A stretch of 64,000 bases of DNA from Candidatus Parabeggiatoa sp. nov. 2 (GTDB lineage: Bacteria; Pseudomonadota; Gammaproteobacteria; Beggiatoales; Beggiatoaceae): positions 1-64,000 of the forward strand of contig NBMI01000001.1 of assembly GCA_002085445.1 (NCBI GenBank), in the 5' to 3' direction. Positions 17,814-28,223 of this stretch are shown one piece after another. How positions within the stretch are numbered: position 1 is the first letter of the stretch; the number at the start of each line of letters is the position of its first letter. The position numbers and the translations under genes were made by a program. A model generated the notes under the pieces. The model searched no databases. It saw only the letters and a program-made list of their open reading frames with translations, and was not told where the DNA came from.

Positions 17814-19793
17814 TCAACTATAAAATGTCCATACAGTTATTCCCAAGAGGCTCCCCAGAATGAGCGGCCAAAAAAGCAGTTTCGCCACTAAACCATCACG
17901 ATACTGGATGAAAAAGAGGTTTTTGTTGGCATGGAATAAAAAATAACCGGCGACAACGGCCAAAATGGCGATATACATCACTAAGTAATAATACTCAATA
18001 TAGAGAATTCCCGAAGCCGGAACGGCTTTCCTCAATCCTATGTGGGCAAGGATAAGGCCGATAAACAAAACGCCTAACGGGGCAAGCAGGTTAGCAAATG
18101 TTCCCACCTTTCCTAAGAGCAACAGGAAAGCGAATAGCAGGATACCTACCACAATGAGGATTAGCACACTTAAGCTAGGAATCTCAAGAAAGCTTCTTTT
18201 ACTTAGGAAGTCTCGTTGCATAAAAACAGTGAAATAAAGCTTGGGAAAATTCCTTTCTCCTACCACATCGTTGTCAGTTCCTAAATGGGAATCAGAATTG
18301 AGGGTTCGATAGTTAAAAAAGCTACGCCTAATGTTCCAGTCGGACAAGACAAGATCGCGTTTGATGCCTGGGCGAGCGTTTGGATTCACCCATTTGTAGG
18401 CCTCTAAATCAGGTGTCAGGATCACGTTTCTGTCAAAGTCTTTATGATGTATGAGTAGATTGATTTTCCTTCTGTCAAGAGGATACTTTGAATAATCATG
18501 GGGTTGATGCAGTGTGCCTTCAAAAGACCATCCGATCACTTCCGTCTTATTTTCTTTATGGCGATAAGCTTCGATAATCGAGGGTGATTCGACTTCTGGC
18601 AAAATAAAACCGCGAGAGATTCCCTTATGAAGGCTTTCATCATATTTTTGCCAAATATGGCCGGTTAAAATAACATTATTTGCACCTGAAAATTCTATAG
18701 ACTCAATAACAATCCCAGTAGGAACATAAATTGGCGGTTTTTTTTGGGCATTGGCGGAGAGAAACTGGTGCAAGCCGGCTTTGTCTACCATGATTGCACT
18801 CCCGGCTCCTTCACGAAATGAGGCCGTTTGTGCGAGATACCAAATAAAGCCTATACCGACTACTAATAGCACAGAAGCCAAAGATGCAACCGCCCAAAGA
18901 CGATAGCTATCCCCTTTATCAACGCGAAACAGTAGCGCCGAAAAAAACACCACGATGAACCAGAGGCTGATCCAAATCGGTTTCTGCCGAAAATCGTTTG
19001 TATTAGCTAAAATGTCGTCTTTAATGACGACAGTACACATCGCCCACCCCGTCGCCGGAATGGGTTGATAGAATATCCAAGAAGATTGTCCCGTTACCTC
19101 GTCTATATACTCTATAACACCGCTCTCACCATTGATGGCTCGCTTACCCAGCCGGTTGAGTGCTTTGTCGTCCTTGAGCGCGGCTATGTTGAATATGGTT
19201 TTGCGATCCTTGACATATTCGGGGATGGGATGGCTAATAAAAACACCTTGCTTTGATAGGATAAATCCATAGCCGGTTTTACCGAGATCAAGGGTGCTCA
19301 TCAATGCCTTAATATCATTCAGGGAATAATCGACAAAAACCACACAATTTGATATTTTATTCGGCGTGGTAGGAAAACTACAAGGAACGGTAAACTGTTG
19401 AAGCAAGTCTTGTGTTTGTAACGATTTGCTCCTATTGAGATAGTAAGGCGATTGCCGCCGCTGATGCGGATTATTCGCGTAGGGAATATAGGCAACACCA
19501 ATCCCGTACAGCGTTTTCTTCTCCATCGCCTCTTCGAGTCTTGAGTGAATTTGAGAACGAGGCAATTTTCCGGTGCTGAGATCATCCGCGAGCAGTCTTG
19601 CGACAGACAATAGTTTAGCCAACACTGCGTCTATTTGCTGTACAACTAGTCGCGTCTCTTCCGTTACTCGGTTTTGAGCCGCCGGCTCAATTGGGCTACT
19701 CGCCTTATCGTAATCGTACCAAAGAAACAAAACCACAATCAGGCTTGCAGCGCAAAAGAGTGAATTGATATAAAATGCCCATTTTTGCCACAT
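17814..19793 (-). CDS. Cache domain fused to a pentameric ligand-gated ion channel-like module
   Basis: 659 residues. TM1 7-25; periplasmic dCache-like domain 30-262 (LDLGKTGYGFILSKQGVFISHP, then GWAMCTVV); TM2 273-290; a seven-residue loop; TM3 300-321; a second periplasmic beta-rich domain 355-530; then four helices at about 538-560, 568-586, 597-619 and 637-657. The second half follows the Cys-loop receptor plan: YPLDRRKINLLI where prokaryotic channels have a PFDxQ loop, W486 before the last strands, VFMQRDF at the M1 border, and PASGILYIEYYYLVMY at the M2-M3 link. Topology puts both domains outside and the C-terminus outside, as in such channels. No Shine-Dalgarno is seen; heptamers abut the start. 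Channel call is inference from pattern. Confidence 0.65.
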   Translation of the reverse strand: MWQKWAFYINSLFCAASLIVVLFLWYDYDKASSPIEPAAQNRVTEETRLVVQQIDAVLAKLLSVARLLADDLSTGKLPRSQIHSRLEEAMEKKTLYGIGVAYIPYANNPHQRRQSPYYLNRSKSLQTQDLLQQFTVPCSFPTTPNKISNCVVFVDYSLNDIKALMSTLDLGKTGYGFILSKQGVFISHPIPEYVKDRKTIFNIAALKDDKALNRLGKRAINGESGVIEYIDEVTGQSSWIFYQPIPATGWAMCTVVIKDDILANTNDFRQKPIWISLWFIVVFFSALLFRVDKGDSYRLWAVASLASVLLVVGIGFIWYLAQTASFREGAGSAIMVDKAGLHQFLSANAQKKPPIYVPTGIVIESIEFSGANNVILTGHIWQKYDESLHKGISRGFILPEVESPSIIEAYRHKENKTEVIGWSFEGTLHQPHDYSKYPLDRRKINLLIHHKDFDRNVILTPDLEAYKWVNPNARPGIKRDLVLSDWNIRRSFFNYRTLNSDSHLGTDNDVVGERNFPKLYFTVFMQRDFLSKRSFLEIPSLSVLILIVVGILLFAFLLLLGKVGTFANLLAPLGVLFIGLILAHIGLRKAVPASGILYIEYYYLVMYIAILAVVAGYFLFHANKNLFFIQYRDGLVAKLLFWPLILGSLLGITVWTFYS

Positions 19794-20357
19794 AGGTAAA
19801 TATCAGTGATCAGTTATCAGTTCATCAGTGATCAGTTATCAGTTCATCAGTGATCAGTTATCAGTTATCAGTTTTTAGGTAGTCGGTAAACAAAAGTTTT
19901 TTAACATAACGGCGTTTGTAGTAGGTGCAATGCAACTGTGATAACGGAATGCATTTCTATTTTAGGGTTTATTCTACCCCTCGGTGTGTAAAATGTGAAT
20001 AGCTTTACTGCAAGGTATTAAAGACGCACCAACCCCGAAGGGGTTGAATGTGGGGTGGTGAAAATTATTAATGATTAATGATTAATGATTAATGATTAAT
20101 GATTAATGATTAATGAATTAAAGAATACTTAAATTATTGTTTTTAAAATAATAAAACTTCAAAAGGAATAAAAATGGGATCAAGTTTTAGCAACCAAAGG
20201 AACCTCTTTTTCACCACCCCAGGTTGAATGTGCATAAGTGGGTAAAAAAAAGTATTTTTTAGGCCCATAACGAGCGGTAATAGTCGCTAAAGCGACTACT
20301 ACAAACTCAGAAAAAACGGGAGCAAAGAACTGATAACTGATAACTGATAACTGATAA
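19794..20357. repeat. Heptamer-rich intergenic block
   Basis: 564 bases. TCAGTTA/TCAGTGA/TTCATCAG units at 19801-19878, TTAATGA units repeated about seven times at 20066-20115, a CAACCCCGAAGGGGTTG palindrome near 20030, TAGTCGCTAAAGCGACTA near 20280 and more TAACTGA units at 20329-20357. CACCCCAGG and GGGTGGTG segments resemble those at 60990-61170. No gene. Confidence 0.8.
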
Positions 20358-21023
20358 TCAGCTTAACCCTTCACGCAGGGGGACAAAACTAACATGCTCC
20401 AAGGTATATTGCTCATAGTGGGTACGGGTGCGAATGATTTTTAACAGCACTTGCCCGCCTCGTGGGCCGACAGGAATGATTAAACATCCCCCTAGCGCCA
20501 ATTGGTCTAACAAAGCCTCTGGCACGTTTTTTGGGGAGGCCGTTACTATGATACCTTGATAGGGCGCATGTTCAGCCCATCCCCAGTGTCCATCACTATG
20601 ACATAACTGCACATTATCCAACCCGAACAATTTCAATCGCTTACTGGCTTTCTCTGACAAGTTTTTAATCCGCTCCACACTGTACACTTTATCTAGCAAT
20701 TGGGCTAACACGGCGGTTTGATAACCACAGCCCGTGCCCACTTCTAATACCTTTTCGAGATATCCTTGACTTAATAACGCTTCAGTCATACGTGCCACAA
20801 TATAGGGTTGGGAAATGGTTTGACCATATCCAATGGGCAAGGCGTGATTGGCATAAGCGTGACTAGATAAGGCTTCATCGACAAAAAGATGCCGAGGCGT
20901 TGTACGCATGACTTCCAAAACGTCGGGGTTTGAAATGCCTTGAGTACGCAACTGCTGAATTAAACGCTCACGCGGGTGTTTTGAGAGCATACCCGTGCCA
21001 CGACGAGAGTATAAGGTTTGCAT
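20358..21023 (-). CDS. pcm: Protein-L-isoaspartate O-methyltransferase
   Basis: 221 residues, usual length. Motifs: PRHLFVDEAL, the ALPIGYGQTISQPYIVARMTE signature, SAM-binding LEVGTGCGYQTAVLA and YSVERI. It methylates isoaspartyl residues in aged proteins so they can be repaired. In many gammaproteobacteria it lies beside surE and nlpD, which are absent here. The stop TGA lies in the first unit of a TAACTGA heptamer run, so the repeat touches the coding end. Start at 21023; an ATG 11 codons later is a possible alternative. Confidence 0.95.
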   Translation of the reverse strand: MQTLYSRRGTGMLSKHPRERLIQQLRTQGISNPDVLEVMRTTPRHLFVDEALSSHAYANHALPIGYGQTISQPYIVARMTEALLSQGYLEKVLEVGTGCGYQTAVLAQLLDKVYSVERIKNLSEKASKRLKLFGLDNVQLCHSDGHWGWAEHAPYQGIIVTASPKNVPEALLDQLALGGCLIIPVGPRGGQVLLKIIRTRTHYEQYTLEHVSFVPLREGLS

Positions 21024-21565
21024 GTTTTAATTTTACTTTTATCAATAAGCGCTTCGCAAATTTTATAACTTATTGTTTGAACACTGTATTAATTAAAATG
21101 AGTCTACTCAAGTGCTTAATGACTCGTATTTTTATTTTAGACGAATAATCAAAGCTTTAACGATTTAAATCGTTTGTGCAAAAATAAAAAAATTGTCAAC
21201 TGTTAATTGTTAATGCTTTCTATTACACACAAACTAAAAGACTTTATCAACGGATTTTATATGTTTAGGACTTACGCATTGACAAAGTCAATTTATTTTA
21301 GTTACGTCTAAAAGGCTTCGGCCTTTTTCGGTTTTTTTTATTTAAATAAAATAAATTGGTTATACTTAGCGCGGTAACAAACTTTTAATGAGGAAGGTGG
21401 GTAACAAAAACCCACCCTACATAAAATCCGCTGGACAAACTCCGAGGTTTGCTAAACCTCGAATATTTTTAGTTCCAAAAATATTTATCTGAAAAACGAT
21501 AGCTCTTAAGAGCAATGATACCGTATGATCATAATTGACGTTTATCTCTTTAAAGTATAACTATC
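21024..21565. other. AT-rich intergenic region with a large hairpin
   Basis: 542 bases between divergent pcm and def. It contains GGACTTACGCA near 21269 (a motif found at ends of some insertion sequences), a nested inverted repeat 21289-21360 (CAATTTATTTTA ... TAAAATAAATTG) around a GGCTTCGGCC hairpin, and GTGGGTAACAAAAACCCACCC near 21410. I see no gene. Confidence 0.5.
21310..21338. terminator. UUCG-loop hairpin with T-run
   Basis: AAAAGGC, loop TTCG, GCCTTTT, followed a few bases later by a run of eight T. It is shaped like an intrinsic terminator, but no complete gene ends just before it; it may belong to a decayed mobile element. Confidence 0.55.
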
Positions 21566-22081
21566 ATGGCTTTACTTGAAGTATTACACTTTCCAGATAC
21601 CAGATTGCGTACTCAAGCTAAACCCGTCAAGCAAGTCGATAATACCATACGCGAACTCGTCGCTGACATGTTTGAGACTATGTATGCTGCCCCCGGTATT
21701 GGGCTGGCTGCTACGCAAGCCAATATTCATAAACAGATTATTGTGATTGATATAACAAAAGAAAGAAATCAGCCCTTGTGTCTTATCAATCCAAAACTCC
21801 TCAGCAGCGAGGGAGTACAATGTACTGAAGAGGGGTGTTTATCCGTACCGGGGATATTTGAGGAGATAGAACGTGCTGAACGTATCACGGTGCAAGCACT
21901 GAACCAAAAGGGAGAAAGCTTTACGCTGACTACCGATGGTTTGCTTGCCGTGTGCATTCTGCATGAAATCGATCACCTCAAAGGCAAATTGTTTGTGGAC
22001 TACCTTTCGTCCCTAAAGCGTCAACGCATTCGCAAAAAGTTGGTCAAACAACAGCGACGAGATTCTGTCAGTGATCAGTGA
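21566..22081 (+). CDS. def: Peptide deformylase
   Basis: 171 residues. The three family motifs are intact: GIGLAATQ 44-51, EGCLS 89-93 with metal ligand Cys91, and HEIDH 133-137 with the two histidine ligands and catalytic Glu134. It removes the formyl group from new proteins. First gene of def-fmt-rsmB-trkA as in enterobacteria. The last five residues SVSDQ and the stop come from a TCAGTGA heptamer pair, so the C-terminal tail was replaced or extended by repeat DNA. No clear ribosome site upstream. Confidence 0.97.
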   Translation: MALLEVLHFPDTRLRTQAKPVKQVDNTIRELVADMFETMYAAPGIGLAATQANIHKQIIVIDITKERNQPLCLINPKLLSSEGVQCTEEGCLSVPGIFEEIERAERITVQALNQKGESFTLTTDGLLAVCILHEIDHLKGKLFVDYLSSLKRQRIRKKLVKQQRRDSVSDQ

Positions 22082-22215
22082 TCAGTTTTCAGTGATTCTA
22101 TGAGCAAGAAAGGGGCGTATTATTAAAGCCAAGGGCAACGCCCTTGGATGGTTTTTGACACCCCGCAAGTCTTTTACTCAATTCAAGTTGAACATCGCGT
22201 TTTCTAACGAACTCA

Positions 22216-23142
22216 ATGATCAAAAAACGTATTATTTTTGCCGGTACGCCCCAATTTGCAGTGCCCTGTCTTCTCGCCCTGTTGAACTCTAAACATACTG
22301 TATGTGCCGTTTATACACAACCGGATCGTAAAGCCGGGCGAGGGCGTAAATTGCAAGTCAGTCCGGTCAAATCGGTGGCATTAGAGCATGGAATTAACGT
22401 ATATCAACCGCTCAACCTGAAAGAGGCCAAAACACAAGCGCAATTGATGGCGTTATCGGCCGACTTGATGATTGTGGTGGCTTACGGACTGTTGTTGCCA
22501 AAAGCGGTGCTAGAGATGCCAAGCAAAGGTTGTATTAATGTACATGCTTCTTTATTACCGCGCTGGCGTGGGGCGGCCCCCATTCAACGCGCCCTAATAG
22601 CGGGAGACACCCTCACCGGCATTACTTTGATGCGAATGGATGATGGCCTTGACACGGGAGCAATACTCAAAAAAGAAAGTTGTGATATTTTGCCAGATGA
22701 GACTGGGCAAACTTTGCATGATCGCCTAGCTCAGTTGGGAGCGCAAGTGCTGGCTAACACGATAGACGAGATTGAAAATTTGCCGGCGACTCAGCAGGAT
22801 GACAGTCAAGCGACTTATGCCAAGAAACTGGAAAAGGCGGAAGCACAACTAGATTGGAGCGAACCGGCGATTGTTTTAGAGCGCAAAGTGCGGGCCTTTA
22901 ATCCTTGGCCGATTGCCCAAGCCAGTCTCTTTGACCAAACGCTACGCATTTGGGCCGCTCTTGCACGGCCATCCACGATGACAACTGAGCCAGTAGGCCG
23001 TGTCATACGTTGCCAGCGCGACGGCATTGATGTTGTCACGGCGGATGGGATTTTGCGTTTATTGAAGGTTCAAAGAGCGGGCGGAAAGCCCATATTGGTT
23101 GGCGACTTCCTCAACGCTCATCCCGAATATCGACTTGGGTAA
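22216..23142 (+). CDS. fmt: Methionyl-tRNA formyltransferase
   Basis: 308 residues, full length. N-terminal formyltransferase domain with IIFAGTPQFAVP, the NVHASLLPRWRGAAPIQ signature and the folate-binding region; C-terminal RNA-binding domain with AFNPWPIAQA. It formylates initiator Met-tRNA using 10-formyl-tetrahydrofolate. It follows def by 134 bases containing a heptamer run and GGGCAACGCCCTTGG. The product is the substrate pathway partner of Def. Downstream DNA is a block of GGTAATT heptamers. Confidence 0.97.
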   Translation: MIKKRIIFAGTPQFAVPCLLALLNSKHTVCAVYTQPDRKAGRGRKLQVSPVKSVALEHGINVYQPLNLKEAKTQAQLMALSADLMIVVAYGLLLPKAVLEMPSKGCINVHASLLPRWRGAAPIQRALIAGDTLTGITLMRMDDGLDTGAILKKESCDILPDETGQTLHDRLAQLGAQVLANTIDEIENLPATQQDDSQATYAKKLEKAEAQLDWSEPAIVLERKVRAFNPWPIAQASLFDQTLRIWAALARPSTMTTEPVGRVIRCQRDGIDVVTADGILRLLKVQRAGGKPILVGDFLNAHPEYRLG

Positions 23143-24554
23143 TTGGTAATTGGTAATTGGTATACTGCACATCGTTATAACTGGTTACACTAAAGGAAAA
23201 AATCGAACTAATCAAAACAACCCTGAAGGGGGAATAGCCCCAGGCGAAACCTCAATGCCATATCGTACCGCTTTTGGGTGAGGGCAACCATAAAGGATTG
23301 GGCAACCATAAAGGATTGGGCAACCATAAAGGATTGCCCCTACATTACATGACGGTTTGTAGGGGCAATCCCACGTGCAAAGCCCTTAACTTAATGGCAT
23401 TGAGGCGAAACCTAGGGGGAAAAATTTCAAACCCACCGCCCCAACCCCGAAGGGGTTTCCAGTACCGCTTTTTCGTAAGGGCTTTGCACGTGGGATTGCC
23501 CCTACGAACAGGATTGTCATGTAGGGGCAATCCTTTATGGTTGCCCAATCCTTTATGGTTGCCATAACGAAAAAGCCAAGCATAGAATGACAGTAAAAAT
23601 TGAATTTATTGTCTAGGCCGATTTCCATAATAGGATGACGGGCCATTTTTGGTTTTTTTTTTGAGGTAAAGCTAAAAAAATAACTGGCATGATACCAAGC
23701 TTTTCCGTTGATTATTATGATTACCTATTGGTTATAATAGACGATTTAAAAATAGATGCCTATTGGCCGACAATGTATAGATAACTTTTTGGCCTGTCTC
23801 GTCTTCAAGGGAGACAAGCTGTCAAACATTTTAATTGTTAATCATTATTCTATAACTTCTTATTTTAAAAGAACAATTTTAAGTTTTCTTAAAAATGACG
23901 GCACTTATGACGATTTAATGCTATTACCTCTTATAATATTAATCCCTATTTTTAGTAAGACTATTACCAAAATACGCGGCTCTCTGAGGGTAGCTTTTTT
24001 GACTAAAAATAGCTAATTTTATAAAAATAACGCTTTTTCTAATTTATTAACAATAAATGTTCATTTAAATAACTTAAATTTCGTTTTATTAGAAAATTTA
24101 CGGGGGTTATATTTTTGAAATGTTGTTTATTTAGATAACACAACTTCTTGTTAAATTTAGAAATTTTAATCTTTATTAGAGCAGAAAGGCCGTTAAATCA
24201 GGAAGGCAGGAGTCAGTTTGGGAGTCGTCCAAACTAACGTTTGGGAGTCGTCCAAACTTAAGTTTGGCAGAAGTTAGTTTGGCAACGCCCTTAAATTCGT
24301 CCAAGGAAGGCAGGAGTCCAAACTTTGCTCCAGTTTCGCTCTGCGAAACTTTTGCCGACGATTTGAGCTTGGATGGTTCATCGACAAATATGGCCGACTC
24401 CTATTTACCCGTCAATAGAACATTAACAATATAGTAGGGTGTTTATTTTGATTATTACCGTGGTATTTTCATTTCCAGGCTAAAGTTTTTCTCTGAAAAA
24501 CTTTAACCTAATTTTCATTTTTCATTTTTCATTTCTCATTTTTCATTTTTCATT
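23143..24554. repeat. 1.4-kb repeat and AT-rich block splitting fmt from rsmB
   Basis: Starts with GGTAATT heptamers (23139-23160), then three 18-bp units GGGCAACCATAAAGGATT (23282-23336), inverted copies at 23520-23560, and copies of GTAGGGGCAATCCCACGTG. From 23650 to 24180 the DNA is AT-rich; a frame at 23756-24016 lacks a ribosome site and family match and is not called. Palindromes CCAAACTTAAGTTTGG follow near 24230-24330. CATTTTT heptamers at 24516-24554 run into the rsmB start codon. Confidence 0.75.
24516..24554 (+). repeat. CATTTTT heptamers directly before the rsmB start
   Basis: CATTTTT, CATTTTT, CATTTCT, CATTTTT, CATTTTT, CATT, then the ATG. The array fills the position where a ribosome binding site should be and has no purine-rich stretch. 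Confidence 0.85.
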
Positions 24555-25871
24555 ATGGATGCTCGTAGCATAGCTACCCAAATATTGACCCAAGTTATAG
24601 GACATCGGCGTTCTTTATCAGACAGCCTAGACACTCACCTCAAAAGCTTAAATGATGCCCGTGAACGCGCCTTGGCACAAGCCTTGTGTTATGGCGTGTT
24701 ACGTTGGCAGCCGCGTTTGCAGGCATTGTTACAACGTTTGCTCCGTAAACCTTTCAAAGCCAAAGATTATGATATTCAAGTCCTCTTATTGATAGGCTTA
24801 TACCAACACCTGTATTTACGCATCCCACCTCATGCCGCGACAGCGGCAACCGTGAATGTCACACGCACCTTGAAAAAACCTTGGGCAACCGGTTTAGTCA
24901 ATGCCGTATTACGCAATTTTATTAGTCAGCGCGACAAGTTGCTGAAAAGAGTAGATGCTAACATCAGCGTGAAATTAGCACATCCGCCTTGGTTACTAAA
25001 ACGCTTGCAAGCCGATTGGCCTACCCAATGGGAAACCTTGGCTGATGCGAATAATGCCCATCCGCCCTTGACTTTACGAGTGAATGCCCGTATAAAGTCG
25101 CGTGACGCTTATCTTGAACATTTGCATCAGGCCAATATTGCGGCAACACCGACACCTTATACGGACTATGGAATTACCCTAGAACACCCGATAGATGTTC
25201 AACACTTACCCGGATTTGCACAAGGTTGGCTATCGGTGCAAGATGGCGCCGCACAACTGGCCGCACCATTACTAGATGTCCCGCCTGGCGCACGAGTGTT
25301 AGATGCTTGTGCCGCGCCGGGCGGCAAAACCGCACATCTGCTGGAACGCTATGAAATAGAGACACTATTAGCCTTAGATTTAAAACCCGCTCGTGTACAA
25401 AAACTGCGCGATACTTTGCAGCGTTTGCAACTATCGGCCGACTTGCGCTGTGCCGATGCCAGTCAACCCGACACATGGTGGGACAATCAACCTTTTGAGC
25501 GAATTTTATTAGATGTGCCATGCTCAGGTAATGGTGTTATTCGCCGTCATCCTGATATCAAATACTTACGCCAACCTAGCGACATCGCCGCACTAGCCGC
25601 GCAACAAGCACGTTTACTTGACGCGTTATGGCCTTTACTTATGCCGGGGGGTAAATTACTTTATGTCACTTGTTCCGTTTTCGCCGAAGAAAATCATCTA
25701 CAAATCCAGAACTTTTTAGCCACACACGCCGATGCAACAGAAATCGTATTGACGGCCGACTGGGGTTATGCACAAGACTATGGACGGCAAATCCTGCCAG
25801 GTGAAAATAACCTAGATGGTTTTTATTATGCCTGTCTTTCCAAGACCCAAATTCCTCATTCGCCCCATTGA
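24555..25871 (+). CDS. rsmB: 16S rRNA m5C967 methyltransferase RsmB
   Basis: 438 residues. N-terminal NusB-like domain 1-130; SAM-binding domain with VLDACAAPGGKTAHLLE 248-264, LLDVPCSGNGVIRRHPDIK (Cys323) and LLYVTCSVFAEEN (Cys373, the catalytic cysteine of this family). It methylates C967 of 16S rRNA. In enterobacteria it sits between fmt and trkA, as here, but the spacing to fmt is 1.4 kb. The start codon is preceded only by CATTTTT repeats, so initiation must rely on little or no Shine-Dalgarno pairing. Confidence 0.96.
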   Translation: MDARSIATQILTQVIGHRRSLSDSLDTHLKSLNDARERALAQALCYGVLRWQPRLQALLQRLLRKPFKAKDYDIQVLLLIGLYQHLYLRIPPHAATAATVNVTRTLKKPWATGLVNAVLRNFISQRDKLLKRVDANISVKLAHPPWLLKRLQADWPTQWETLADANNAHPPLTLRVNARIKSRDAYLEHLHQANIAATPTPYTDYGITLEHPIDVQHLPGFAQGWLSVQDGAAQLAAPLLDVPPGARVLDACAAPGGKTAHLLERYEIETLLALDLKPARVQKLRDTLQRLQLSADLRCADASQPDTWWDNQPFERILLDVPCSGNGVIRRHPDIKYLRQPSDIAALAAQQARLLDALWPLLMPGGKLLYVTCSVFAEENHLQIQNFLATHADATEIVLTADWGYAQDYGRQILPGENNLDGFYYACLSKTQIPHSPH

Positions 25872-25964
25872 AAAAGCTTAGCTTTACTTACAAGTGTCCA
25901 AAATTAATTAATCATTAATCATTAATCATTAATCATTAATCATTACATAAGCTATGCGGTCAAA

Positions 25965-25995
25965 GAAATCCGAGTTTTTTGAAAAATCGGATTTC
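25965..25995. terminator. Hairpin after rsmB
   Basis: GAAATCCGA, T-rich loop, TCGGATTTC, about 95 bases after the rsmB stop and after a TTAATCA heptamer array (25905-25945). Same ATCCGAT family as the hairpins at 56964 and 59140. Weak T-run after the stem. Confidence 0.5.
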
Positions 25996-26133
25996 TGGGT
26001 GGTCAAAAACGTATGGATTTAAGGATATTTTCTAAGTCTTTTTTAGCCTGAAAGCCTGAAAGCCTAAAATGTTCATTTTTTCATTTTTCATTCTTAATTT
26101 CTTAATTCGCATGGGTAATGGGTAATAATTCGC

Positions 26134-27507
26134 ATGAAAATTATCATCCTTGGAGCCGGCCAAGTCGGTAGCTCCCTCGCCAGTAATCTTGTCAGTGAAG
26201 CTAACGACATTACAATCGTAGATCGCAACGCCACCCTGTTGCACAATTTACAAGAACATATAGATTTACGCACCGTATCTGGACATGCTGCCCATCCATA
26301 CGTCCTGCTCAAAGCGGGAGCGGAAGATGCCGACATGTTGATAGCTGTTACCAACAGCGATGAAACCAATATGGTTGCCTGTCAAATTGCTCATACCCTC
26401 TTTCATACTCCCACCAAAATTGCCCGTGTGCGCGAAGTTGATTATCTCAATCACACAGAAATTTTTGGCCCCGACGGTTTAGCCGTTGATGTGCATATCA
26501 GTCCAGAGCAACTGGTAACGCACTATACCCAACGTCTGATAGATTATCCAGACGCGTTACAAGTGCTTGACTTTGCCGATGGTAAAGTACAATTAGTCGC
26601 AGTGAAAGCCTTTTATGGTGGGCCGTTAGTTGGACACGCCTTGCGAGCCTTTGAAGATTACCTGCCCAACGTCGAAACACGAGTGGCGGCCATGTTTCGG
26701 CGCGGTAAGGCTATCCTTCCCGAAGGCGATACGGTTATTGAAGTCGATGATGAAGTCTTTTTTATTGCAGCAACTCAAAACATTCGCGCAGTGATGGCGG
26801 CTCTGCGTGAACTGGAGCGTCCCTGCAAGCGCATTATGATCGCCGGGGGCGGCAACATCGGTACCCGCTTGGCGACAGCGTTAGAGAAAAAATACCACGT
26901 TAAATTGATTGAGCATAACACCGCTCGTACCGAAGAAATATCTGAAATCGTAGATAAAACCATTGTGTTACAAGGTGATGTTGCTGATGAAGATTTATTG
27001 CGCGAAGAAAATATTGATGAAACCGATATTTTTTGCGCCGTCACCAACGACGATCAAATCAATATTCTGTCAGCCATGCTGGCTAAACGCATGGGCGCAC
27101 GAAAAGTCATGGCTTTGATTAATCGCCCCGCTTATGTAGACTTAATAGAAAGCAGCACGATTGACATTGCTATTTCGCCACAACAAACCACTATCGGCAC
27201 CTTGCTGGCTCATATCCGACGAGGCGATGTGGTGGTAGTGCATTCCTTACGTCGCGGCGCTGCTGAAGCGATAGAAGCGATTGCGCATGGCGATAAAAAA
27301 TCTTCCAAAGTGGTAGGCCGACGGATTGATCAGATTAAGCTCCCGCCCGGCACCACGATAGGTGCCATTGTGCGCGGCGAACAAGTGCTGATGGCACACC
27401 ATGACACGGTGATAGAACCAGAAGATCATGTTATTTTGTTCTTAGTCGATAAAAAACGTATTACGGCCGTAGAACGACTATTTCAAGTGGGCGTGATGTT
27501 TTTGTGA
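26134..27507 (+). CDS. trkA: TrkA potassium-uptake regulatory protein
   Basis: 457 residues, full length. Two RCK halves, each with a Rossmann motif: [16 protein letters not shown] at 1-16 and [13 protein letters not shown] near 237, each followed by a TrkA-C domain. It binds NAD(H) and gates the Trk K+ channel at the inner membrane. It closes the def-fmt-rsmB-trkA cluster. Upstream is GGGTAAT twice and no strong ribosome site. TrkH or TrkG is not in the window. Confidence 0.96.
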   Translation: MKIIILGAGQVGSSLASNLVSEANDITIVDRNATLLHNLQEHIDLRTVSGHAAHPYVLLKAGAEDADMLIAVTNSDETNMVACQIAHTLFHTPTKIARVREVDYLNHTEIFGPDGLAVDVHISPEQLVTHYTQRLIDYPDALQVLDFADGKVQLVAVKAFYGGPLVGHALRAFEDYLPNVETRVAAMFRRGKAILPEGDTVIEVDDEVFFIAATQNIRAVMAALRELERPCKRIMIAGGGNIGTRLATALEKKYHVKLIEHNTARTEEISEIVDKTIVLQGDVADEDLLREENIDETDIFCAVTNDDQINILSAMLAKRMGARKVMALINRPAYVDLIESSTIDIAISPQQTTIGTLLAHIRRGDVVVVHSLRRGAAEAIEAIAHGDKKSSKVVGRRIDQIKLPPGTTIGAIVRGEQVLMAHHDTVIEPEDHVILFLVDKKRITAVERLFQVGVMFL

Positions 27508-28223
27508 AGTCAGTCTTCGTTTGGAGTCCAAACTTTAGTTTGGCAGTTGGAGTCCAAACTTTAGTTTGGCAACGCCCTAAATGTCCGGTACAAAGTTCGA
27601 ATATTGAAAACGGTTTTATGGCCCTCAAACTAGCGCCAATAGCCATACAAATAAGAAGGTATTTAGGCGCGTCCAAATAATTACATGGATTGAATATAAG
27701 CAAGGATTTCTCCTTGGGATTACTCAATCCTTGTAGTTTGTAAGGCCAGACTTTAATTTTAAAACTTCCAAATGGCTTTATGGCCCTCAAACTAGCGCCA
27801 ATAGCCATACAGATAAGAAGGGTATTTAGGCGCGTCTAAATAATTACAGGGATTGAATATAAGCAAGGATTTGTCCTTGGTTATCTGACTACTACAAACT
27901 TATAGATTCAGTCGCTAAAGCGACTACTACAAACGCTCCTTGGTTATCTGACTACTACAAACTTATAGATTCAGTCGCTACAAACGCTCCTTGGTTATCT
28001 GACTACTACAAACTTATAGATTCAGTCGCTAAAGCGACTACTACAAACGCTCCTTGGTACTACAAACGCTCCTTGGTTATCTGACTACTACAAATTTATT
28101 TATAGATTCGGTCGCTAAAGCGACTACTACAAACGCTCCTTGGTTATCTGACTACTACAAATTTATTTATAGATTCGGTCGCTAAAGCGACTACTACAAA
28201 CACTACAAACGACGACTGCCAAA
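27508..28223. repeat. Tandem AGTCGCTAAAGCGACT repeats and flanks
   Basis: 716 bases. Palindromes CCAAACTTTAGTTTGG near 27530-27570; two copies (27615 and 27775) of a segment with TTATGGCCCTCAAACTAGC, GCCAATAGCCATAC and AGGTATTTAGGCGCG; then from 27876 to 28205 five or six units of about 60-66 bp, each GGTTATCTGACTACTACAAA, TTATAGATTC and GTCGCTAAAGCGAC. No gene. Confidence 0.85.

Noticed and set aside
21269-21279. GGACTTACGCA as the end of an insertion sequence
   Set aside because: Only one end is found and no matching inverse or transposase is present; kept only as a note in the intergenic entry.
23756-24016. An 86-residue open frame in AT-rich DNA between fmt and rsmB
   Set aside because: No family pattern, no ribosome site, and the surrounding sequence is low in complexity; it cannot be supported as a gene.
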